Of a stretch of DNA of 6,473 bases, positions 1 through 4,533 are shown piece after piece; the stretch's first letter is position 1; the number at the start of each line of letters is the position of its first letter. This DNA is from an uncultured Ruminiclostridium sp. Lineage in GTDB: Bacteria > Bacillota > Clostridia > Oscillospirales > Ruminococcaceae. The notes under the pieces are model-generated. The model was not told where the DNA came from. It was given only the letters and a program-made list of their open reading frames with translations, and did not search any database. The stretch spans positions 40,343 to 46,815 of the forward strand of contig CAJUFF010000002.1 of NCBI GenBank assembly GCA_910585505.1, in the 5' to 3' direction. A program made the translations under genes and the position numbers.

Positions 1-1037
1 TATTTGGGATATCCACCATTCTTATTTTGGGCGCGGTGGGGATAGGGGTGATTTTGGTGCTCTTATCCATGGTAATGAATGTGATCACCAATATACGCAA
101 GCCCAATCGACTTGCCGATGCGATAATAAGCCCCAACGGAATAGTGGGAATGGTATTTTATACTTCCGTTATGGCGGGCGTCGCGCTTCAAATGGGACTG
201 GGAATAAACGTTCTTACAACGCCGTATGTTTTATGCCTTATCGTTCTCCCGCTTCTGCTTCTCTTCTTTAAAGAGCCTATTGTAAAGTTCAACGACAGAT
301 TCGGAAAATCCGGCTCCAAGAAAAACAACGAGGATATCCTTCATGCTGCAAAGTCTTACAGCGACGCGGTTTCCGGGCTTAAAGCCGTAAATGACGGCGA
401 AAAGACGGTTGACGGGCTGATTCAGTCGAGGTTTATAAAGGCGCAATACGGTATAATGGAGATATCCGCATATAAAAGTATATCGGATAGTATAAAAGGG
501 AATTACGTTTTTTATCCCTTCGAAAATGACGAAAAAACCGTCGCGGGTGTTTTCGTTACTTCCGCTTCCGAATTTTCGGTTATTGAAAAGGCATTTTCGG
601 GTCTTGGATTCAAAAAGATGAAGATGCCGGAGCATATTATTGATATATCCAAGGCGCAGAACCTTCACCTCAGCGATTACGTAGTCAATGAAAAGAAAGA
701 ACATAAATCCGTGGCGAATTTTATCGTTGAGGGAATAATAGAGCTGTTTGAAAGCTGTCTTACCTATATCACGAATACGATGTCTTTCCTGCGTGTCGGC
801 GGATTTATATTAAGCCACGCCGGTATGATGCTGGTAGTATCAATTCTTGCCGAAAGCGCCGGAGGCGGAGCTATTGTTGTTCAGATAATCGGAAATCTCT
901 TCGTTATAGGAGTTGAAGGCTTTTTGGTGGGAATACAGGTGCTTCGTCTGGAATTCTACGAAATATTCAGCCGCTTTTATAAAGGCGACGGAAAGCCTTT
1001 CAGTCCGGTTGCGGCGAACTTCAGCGCCGAGGACTGA
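1..1037 (+). CDS. atpI: V-type ATP synthase subunit I, C-terminal membrane part (5' partial)
   Basis: Stator membrane subunit (a-subunit homologue, NtpI) that forms the ion half-channels beside the K ring. The frame is already open at base 3 (Phe-Gly-Ile-Ser-Thr), so the TTG at 27 is not a real start; about half of a usual ~650-residue protein is missing upstream. Residue numbers here count the TTG codon at 27 as 1. Hydrophobic segments lie at about 1-20, 39-60 and 62-81, ending in KEPIVKF. A soluble stretch of about 140 residues follows (91-229). The conserved channel region then begins: VEGIIELFESCLTYITNTMS, and the signature FLRVGGFILSHAGMM, whose Arg256 (bases 792-794) matches the essential stator arginine of the family. 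The last helices (283-305) end in EFYEIFSRFYKGDGKPFSP, a typical C-terminus. The soluble insertion is unusual; as I recall the family, only a short linker is found there. Identity is secure from the C-terminal motifs. Confidence 0.95.
   Translation, partial: FGISTILILGAVGIGVILVLLSMVMNVITNIRKPNRLADAIISPNGIVGMVFYTSVMAGVALQMGLGINVLTTPYVLCLIVLPLLLLFFKEPIVKFNDRFGKSGSKKNNEDILHAAKSYSDAVSGLKAVNDGEKTVDGLIQSRFIKAQYGIMEISAYKSISDSIKGNYVFYPFENDEKTVAGVFVTSASEFSVIEKAFSGLGFKKMKMPEHIIDISKAQNLHLSDYVVNEKKEHKSVANFIVEGIIELFESCLTYITNTMSFLRVGGFILSHAGMMLVVSILAESAGGGAIVVQIIGNLFVIGVEGFLVGIQVLRLEFYEIFSRFYKGDGKPFSPVAANFSAED
297..713 (+). other. Soluble insertion between membrane helices of subunit I
   Basis: About 139 codons between KEPIVKF and the VEGIIELFE helix encode a polar, mixed helical and alpha/beta stretch with no membrane segment. 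It starts with a Lys/Asn-rich linker (GKSGSKKNN). A probably helical part follows at about residues 104-157, then an alternating strand-helix pattern (NYVFYPFENDEKTVAGVFVT, then IEKAFSGLGFKKMKMPEHI). That last pattern resembles the 'backbone, aromatic strand, then LGF-x-x-x-x-x-P' segment I associate with the N-terminal cytosolic lobe of normal I subunits. The reading frame continues cleanly on both sides, so this is not a simple frameshift artefact. The boundaries are estimates from hydrophobicity, and the duplication reading is an inference. Confidence 0.6.
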
Positions 1038-1089
1038 CGGGATTTGGGCAAAAACAAAATATACTGAAAAAAACATAATTTTTAATATC

Positions 1090-1095
1090 GGAGGA
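1090..1095 (+). promoter_or_regulatory. Strong ribosome binding site of atpK
   Basis: GGAGGA lies seven bases before the ATG at 1103 and follows an A/T-rich stretch (about 1050-1088). It is the best Shine-Dalgarno match in the window. This fits the need for many copies of K per enzyme, since the ring subunit is made in excess over I. The A/T-rich lead could also act as a translation enhancer, as is known for the E. coli F-type c subunit gene, but that is by analogy only. Confidence 0.7.
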
Positions 1096-1102
1096 ACCAA
1101 AA

Positions 1103-1543
1103 ATGGATAAAACATTTCTTTTTCTTATGCCTTTAATAGCGTTAGCGCTTATAATCATTCCCCTTGTAATCACATTAAAGCGCAAAAAAGCGGGCAGGTC
1201 GGTGAGTATAAAAAAATCGGTGCTGATAAACGCCTGCTCCTTTATCGGCTGTATGGCACTTATGATCTGTATTATGCCTGTTTTTGCAAGTGCGGAGGGT
1301 GCCGAGGCTGCGGCTGAAGCCGCTGACGGACTGGCAAACGGTTTAAAATATATCGGCGCAGCTTTGTCCACGGGTATGGCTACCATAGGTACCGGTATAG
1401 CGGTAGGTCATGCGGCTCCCGCGGCTATCGGTGCTACCAGCGAGGATGAAAAGAACTTCACAAAGTCGTTGATTTTTGTTGCGTTGGGCGAAGGCGTAGC
1501 CATTTACGGTTTGCTTATTTCCATACTTATTCTTAACGGTTAA
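1103..1543 (+). CDS. atpK: V-type ATP synthase subunit K (ring proteolipid, c subunit)
   Basis: Membrane rotor-ring subunit of 146 residues that carries ions past subunit I. It has four hydrophobic segments: about 5-25, 40-61, 81-110 and 122-144. The second pair is a standard c-subunit hairpin: GAALSTGMATIGTGIAVG, a cytoplasmic loop TSEDEKNF, then LIFVALGEGVAIYGLLIS with the ion-carrying Glu130. The first pair has no membrane carboxylate. Its loop (26-38) holds two runs of lysine and arginine, which places that loop in the cytoplasm. Segment 2 ends in PVFASAEG, which looks like a signal-peptidase I site after Ala64; the Ala/Glu-rich linker 65-79 would then lie outside. The Gln and Ser ligands of Na+ c rings (Gln32 and Ser66 in Ilyobacter F-type c) align by eye with Val101 and Gly131, so proton transport is more likely. 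The start is supported by GGAGGA seven bases upstream. The gap from atpI is 65 bases. Confidence 0.95.
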   Translation: MDKTFLFLMPLIALALIIIPLVITLKRKKAGRSVSIKKSVLINACSFIGCMALMICIMPVFASAEGAEAAAEAADGLANGLKYIGAALSTGMATIGTGIAVGHAAPAAIGATSEDEKNFTKSLIFVALGEGVAIYGLLISILILNG

Positions 1544-1550
1544 GCTGTTG

Positions 1551-1597
1551 AAGGAGTTTCATTGTGTTTCCTCAAGAGGAAAGGAACGGTCATTAAA
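1551..1597 (+). promoter_or_regulatory. K-F junction: upstream SD with in-frame TTG, hairpin, second SD
   Basis: AAGGAG (1551-1556) sits five bases before a TTG at 1562 that is in frame with atpF. A near-perfect inverted repeat follows, TTTCCTC (1567-1573) and GAGGAAA (1576-1582), separated by two bases. The second arm partly overlaps a further purine-rich SD-like sequence (AAGGAA, 1581-1586) before the ATG at 1598. Protein similarity favours 1598, but the arrangement allows an N-terminally extended product or hairpin-controlled initiation. Confidence 0.5.
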
Positions 1598-1906
1598 ATG
1601 AAATTTTATCTAATAAGCGATAATACCGATACGCTGATGGGAATGAGACTGGCAGGGATAGAAGGCGTTGTGGCACATGAGGAGGACGAGGTTATCTCGG
1701 TTCTTGAAAAAGCTATGAAAGATAAGGATGTAGCGATAATTCTTATGACGGAAAAGCTTATAAATCTGTGCAGGGAACGAGTATATGAGTTTAAGCTTAA
1801 TTGTCCCAAGCCGCTTATAGTTGAAATTTCCGACAGGCACGGTACAAGCGATGTTACCGATACCATAAGCGGCTATGTAAATGAAGCTATTGGTATAAAG
1901 ATATAA
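1598..1906 (+). CDS. atpF: V-type ATP synthase subunit F (central stalk)
   Basis: Small cytosolic central-stalk subunit of 102 residues that binds subunit D within the A3B3 head; the homologue in Enterococcus hirae is called NtpG. It shows the Rossmann-like pattern of the family: a first strand KFYLISDN, the diagnostic GMRLAGIEGVVAHE (15-28), a central strand AIILMTEKL, and PLIVEIS before the C-terminal GTSDVTDTISGYVNEAIG. The length matches the usual 100-105 residues. I chose ATG 1598 because family members begin near MKFYLISD; the extension from TTG 1562 (MCFLKRKGTVIK) is basic and not typical. The gene lies 54 bases after atpK, and 206 non-coding bases follow it before atpE. F subunits can inhibit or tune ATP hydrolysis in the family, but nothing in this sequence decides that. 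Confidence 0.93.
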   Translation: MKFYLISDNTDTLMGMRLAGIEGVVAHEEDEVISVLEKAMKDKDVAIILMTEKLINLCRERVYEFKLNCPKPLIVEISDRHGTSDVTDTISGYVNEAIGIKI

Positions 1907-1914
1907 CTTGCTGA
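1907..1914 (+). repeat. Direct repeat CTTGCTGA, copy 1
   Basis: First copy of an exact eight-base repeat; the second is at 2006-2013. Its CTTGC can pair with GCAAG at 1939-1943, the same bases that the second copy can also pair with. Confidence 0.6.
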
Positions 1915-2005
1915 CATATGTCTCCCGCCTCTTAGGCGGCAAGGATCTTTGAGGCTTTACAGGCAACGTCTCTTCATATCTCGGTTTAGTGGGGGATAAA
2001 AATTC

Positions 2006-2013
2006 CTTGCTGA
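2006..2013 (+). repeat. Direct repeat CTTGCTGA, copy 2
   Basis: Second copy of the eight-base repeat. With the bases beside it, it can form a nine-pair helix, 1937-1945 with 2004-2012 (one G-U pair), which would break the local CCGCCT hairpin. A further seven-base repeat, ATCTCGG, occurs at 1978-1984 and 2014-2020. Confidence 0.6.
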
Positions 2014-2043
2014 ATCTCGGAACTGCGAAGCAATTCCGGCAGC

Positions 2044-2074
2044 TTGTTTAGCTGCACTTTAATGCGGTTATATT
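2044..2074 (+). promoter_or_regulatory. Weak candidate internal promoter before atpE
   Basis: TTGTTT (2044-2049) and TATATT (2069-2074) resemble sigma-A -35 and -10 boxes. The 19-base spacer is longer than the ideal 17, and the -35 box lies within a predicted hairpin. An internal promoter would fit the long gap, but the match is poor enough to occur by chance. Confidence 0.2.
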
Positions 2075-2112
2075 ATCACAGGCAGTTCTTTTAAATTGAA
2101 AGGAAAAAGGCT

Positions 2113-2697
2113 ATGGAAAATTTAGATAAGGCGGCTCGTTTCGAGGATGCGATAAACAGAGCAGTAGACTCGGAGATAAACGCTATGCTTGACGCCGCAA
2201 GGGAAAAGGCGGCGAAAGCGGTCGCCAGCGCCGATGAGGAATTTTTGGAAGAAGGTTATCAGTTTGTTTCGGGAGAGACCAAAAGAATAAAAAGCGGCAT
2301 AGACAGAGAAGTATCCCGTAAAAGCTTTGAGGCTTCAAAAGAAGTTTTTGCTTACAGAAATAAGTGCGTAGAGGAATTTTTCAGCAATGCGGCTGAGGAA
2401 ATCATTTGCTTTACCAAAACCGATGCCTATAAGACAAGCCTTAAGGATATCCTTTTAAAAATACACGGGGAAAAACCGATTGAGGATAGATGCGTTATTT
2501 ACGTTAAGGCATCCGACGTGGAGGAAGTGAAAAGGCTGTATCCGAAAATAAGCGTTCAGGCGGACAAAAATATAAAGCTTGGCGGAGTTTCGGTTTTCTA
2601 TCCGTCTGATTCCGTGTATATTGATAAAACATATGACAACTCTTTTCAACAGCAAAAAGCGGAATTTGTAAAAAATGCTTTTATGCAGATACAATAA
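2113..2697 (+). CDS. atpE: V-type ATP synthase subunit E (peripheral stalk)
   Basis: Cytosolic peripheral-stalk subunit of 194 residues that, with a partner G/H subunit, ties the A3B3 head to subunit I and resists rotation. Residues 1-95 or so are charged and rich in Ala, Glu and Lys, as expected for the long N-terminal helix (for example DAAREKAAKAVASADEEFLE). Residues 96-194 form the alpha/beta C-terminal domain that binds the head: VIYVKASDVEEVK, then IKLGGVSVFYPSDSVYIDKT with the family's Gly157-Gly158 turn and an Asp171 that matches the usual 'D-N/K-T' position. The length is normal. ATG 2113 follows GAAAGGAAAAAGG. The gene starts after the structured gap and ends 30 bases before atpA. 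No partner G/H gene is seen in the window. Confidence 0.93.
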   Translation: MENLDKAARFEDAINRAVDSEINAMLDAAREKAAKAVASADEEFLEEGYQFVSGETKRIKSGIDREVSRKSFEASKEVFAYRNKCVEEFFSNAAEEIICFTKTDAYKTSLKDILLKIHGEKPIEDRCVIYVKASDVEEVKRLYPKISVQADKNIKLGGVSVFYPSDSVYIDKTYDNSFQQQKAEFVKNAFMQIQ

Positions 2698-2727
2698 CAA
2701 ATATGTCTATCCGAAAGGAATGATCAC

Positions 2728-4488
2728 TTGAATACAATTTATTCTATAAACGGTTCCGTTATAAAGGTGAAAGATACCGTGGATTTTTCCATGAGAGAAA
2801 TGGTTTACGTTGGCGAAAAAAGACTTATCGGAGAGGTTATCGGAGTGACCTCGAAATTCACTGTTATTCAGGTTTATGAGAATACCGACGGTCTTAAGGT
2901 AGGAGAACAGGTTTTATGTACCGGCACTCCTATGTGCGCTCAGTTGGGACCGGGAATCATATCGAACATATACGACGGTATCGAGCGTCCTCTGCGGGAT
3001 ATGAAAAATCTTTCGGGAGCGTTTGTGTCGGAGGGAAGCAGTATACCCTCATTGGATGCGGAAAGATTATTTGACGTTACTCTCACCGTAAAAGAGGGCG
3101 ATACCGTAACGGCGGGTCAGATATATGCCACTTGTCCGGAAACTCCGCTTGTGCTTCATAAATGTATGATCCCGCCCTCGGTGAAGACCGCTAAGGTAAC
3201 ATATACCGCAAAAAACGGGCAGCACAAGGTAAACGATACGGTACTTAAGATAAAGGCGGAGGGAGAGGAATCGGAGACGGAGCTTACTCTCTGTCAGAAG
3301 TGGCCTATAAGAGACCCCAGACCGTCACGGCGCAGGCTTCCTATTACAAAGCCTCTTATTACGGGACAGCGAATTGTAGATTCCATTCTTCCCATTGCAA
3401 AGGGAGGCGCGGCGGCTATTCCCGGAGGCTTCGGTACCGGAAAGACAATGACGCAGCATCAGCTTGCCAAGTGGTGCGATGCCGATATTATAGTTTATAT
3501 CGGCTGTGGTGAGCGCGGAAACGAAATGACGCAGGTTCTTGAGGAATTCAGCGAGCTTATCGACCCCAAATCCGGAAGACCACTTACAGACAGAACAGTG
3601 CTTATAGCCAATACCTCGAATATGCCGGTGGCGGCGCGTGAAGCTTCAATTTATACCGGTATAACCCTTGCTGAATATTACCGCGATATGGGTTATCATA
3701 TAGCCATTATGGCGGATAGCACGAGCAGATGGGCGGAAGCGCTCCGTGAGATATCGGGACGCTTGGAGGAAATGCCTGCCGAGGAAGGATTTCCCGCTTA
3801 TTTGCCCTCGCGTCTTTCCGAATTCTACGAAAGGGCGGGTTATGTGGAGGCGCTTAACGGAAACGAGGGAAGTGTTACCATAATAGGTGCGGTATCGCCG
3901 CAAGGCTCGGATTTTTCGGAGCCCGTAACGCAGAATACAAAGCGCTTTGTGCGTTGTTTCTGGGCGCTTGACAAATCTCTTGCATATGCAAGGCATTATC
4001 CCGCCATAAACTGGATGACCAGCTATTCCGAATATACCGAGGATTTGACTCCTTATTATGAGGAAAACGTGGGAAAAGAGTTCATTCCTTTAAGGCAGGA
4101 AATTTCTACCCTGCTGGTTGAGGAAAATAACCTTATGGAAATAGTAAAGCTTATAGGCGCCGATGTTCTTCCCGATGATCAGAAGCTTATAATAGAGACG
4201 GCAAGAGTCATAAGAGTAGGATTTTTGCAGCAAAACGCTTTCCATAAGGACGATACTTATGTACCGCTGGAAAAACAGCTTCTTATGATGAAAGTTATTC
4301 TTAAGCTGCATCATCAGGCATATAAGGCGATAGAAAGCGGCGTGTTGTTTTCCGATGTTGTAAAGACGGGGCTTTTTGACAAATTGATAAAGATTAAATA
4401 TGATATTCCCAATAACAGGCTTGATTTGTTTGAGGAATACGAAAAGGAAATTGAAGAAACAATTTTAAGATTAAAAATCGAAAGCTGA
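2728..4488 (+). CDS. atpA: V-type ATP synthase catalytic subunit A
   Basis: Catalytic nucleotide-binding subunit of 586 residues, close to the usual ~590. It has an N-terminal beta-barrel (1-70, beginning NTIYSINGSVIKV) and the A-specific non-homologous bulge region (about 115-190). The Walker A loop is GGFGTGKT with Lys239 and Thr240. The catalytic GER motif is IGCGERGNEM, with Glu262 as the catalytic glutamate and Arg263 next to it. Walker B runs HIAIMADSTSRW, with Asp330. The conserved RLEEMPAEEGFPAYLPSRL and the C-terminal helical domain follow. All motifs expected for hydrolysis or synthesis are intact. The start is a TTG at 2728, eight bases after AAAGGAA (2714-2720). No in-frame ATG lies between the SD and this codon, and the protein from here matches the family N-terminus. 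An out-of-frame ATG at 2720 opens only a three-codon frame whose TGA overlaps the TTG. The gene lies 45 bases before atpB. Confidence 0.98.
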   Translation: MNTIYSINGSVIKVKDTVDFSMREMVYVGEKRLIGEVIGVTSKFTVIQVYENTDGLKVGEQVLCTGTPMCAQLGPGIISNIYDGIERPLRDMKNLSGAFVSEGSSIPSLDAERLFDVTLTVKEGDTVTAGQIYATCPETPLVLHKCMIPPSVKTAKVTYTAKNGQHKVNDTVLKIKAEGEESETELTLCQKWPIRDPRPSRRRLPITKPLITGQRIVDSILPIAKGGAAAIPGGFGTGKTMTQHQLAKWCDADIIVYIGCGERGNEMTQVLEEFSELIDPKSGRPLTDRTVLIANTSNMPVAAREASIYTGITLAEYYRDMGYHIAIMADSTSRWAEALREISGRLEEMPAEEGFPAYLPSRLSEFYERAGYVEALNGNEGSVTIIGAVSPQGSDFSEPVTQNTKRFVRCFWALDKSLAYARHYPAINWMTSYSEYTEDLTPYYEENVGKEFIPLRQEISTLLVEENNLMEIVKLIGADVLPDDQKLIIETARVIRVGFLQQNAFHKDDTYVPLEKQLLMMKVILKLHHQAYKAIESGVLFSDVVKTGLFDKLIKIKYDIPNNRLDLFEEYEKEIEETILRLKIES

Positions 4489-4533
4489 AAGGAGAAGCGG
4501 TGAAGATGTCATCTTTATCGCCGACTTAATGAT
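4488..4533 (+). promoter_or_regulatory. A-B junction: detached SD, mini-ORF and small hairpin before atpB
   Basis: The only good Shine-Dalgarno sequence, AAAGGAG (4488-4494), overlaps the end of atpA (TGA 4486-4488) and is 39 bases before the atpB ATG. Between them are GTG 4500 and ATG 4506, which open a mini-frame (MSSLSPT from the ATG) ending at TAA 4527-4529, four bases before atpB. AAGATG/CATCTT (4504-4509 and 4510-4515, adjacent inverted arms) could fold into a small hairpin. No SD sits directly before 4534. This suggests that atpB is translated by reinitiation after the mini-frame, or by coupling to atpA. Confidence 0.5.
4506..4529 (+). CDS. Possible seven-codon leader peptide before atpB
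   Basis: An ATG followed by six codons and TAA encodes MSSLSPT, with AAAGGAG 11 bases upstream; a GTG at 4500 with tighter spacing would add two residues (VK). It ends four bases before the atpB start, a spacing that suits reinitiation. No function as a peptide is claimed. It could equally be chance sequence in a short spacer. Confidence 0.25.
   Translation: MSSLSPT

Larger units (their letters stand above)
1907..2112 (+). promoter_or_regulatory. Structured non-coding gap between atpF and atpE
   Basis: These 206 bases hold no convincing gene. They contain several potential RNA helices. A perfect six-pair hairpin is CCGCCT/AGGCGG (1925-1930 and 1934-1939), beside the palindrome GACATATGTC (1913-1922), both enclosed by CTTG/CAAG (1907-1910 and 1940-1943). 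A second hairpin spans 2017-2039, is capped by GCGAAGC and has one C-A mismatch. A third is GCAGCT/AGCTGC (2039-2044 and 2050-2055). Longer-range pairings compete with these. No U-tract follows any stem, so none is a standard terminator. The region could be a cis-acting leader, an mRNA processing or stability element, or a small non-autonomous repeat. I do not recognise it as a named RNA family. Confidence 0.5.

Noticed and set aside
27..29. TTG at 27 as the start of a short membrane protein
   Set aside because: The same frame continues to the window's left edge with hydrophobic residues of a subunit I helix, and there is no Shine-Dalgarno sequence ahead of the TTG.
231..704. Antisense open frame of 157 codons within atpI
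   Set aside because: It is fully opposite the subunit I frame, has no recognisable domain or ribosome binding site, and the + strand protein is conserved.
913..1110. + strand frame of 65 codons overlapping the end of atpI
   Set aside because: It overlaps conserved C-terminal codons of subunit I in another frame and runs into the atpK start; the translation has no family resemblance.
1925..1939. CCGCCT/AGGCGG hairpin as a Rho-independent terminator of atpF
   Set aside because: No run of T follows the stem (CAAGGATC comes next), and the operon continues with genes of the same complex.
1610..1966. Antisense frame of 118 codons that covers atpF and reaches into the F-E gap
   Set aside because: Most of it is a shadow of atpF; the part in the gap coincides with the palindromes and shows no start signal on that strand.
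1907..2112. tRNA, CRISPR repeat or known riboswitch in the F-E gap
   Set aside because: No cloverleaf with T-loop consensus, no regularly spaced repeats, and no motif of a riboswitch class that I can recognise.
3300..3512. + strand frame of 70 codons within atpA
   Set aside because: It is an alternative frame across the Walker A region of a highly conserved gene.
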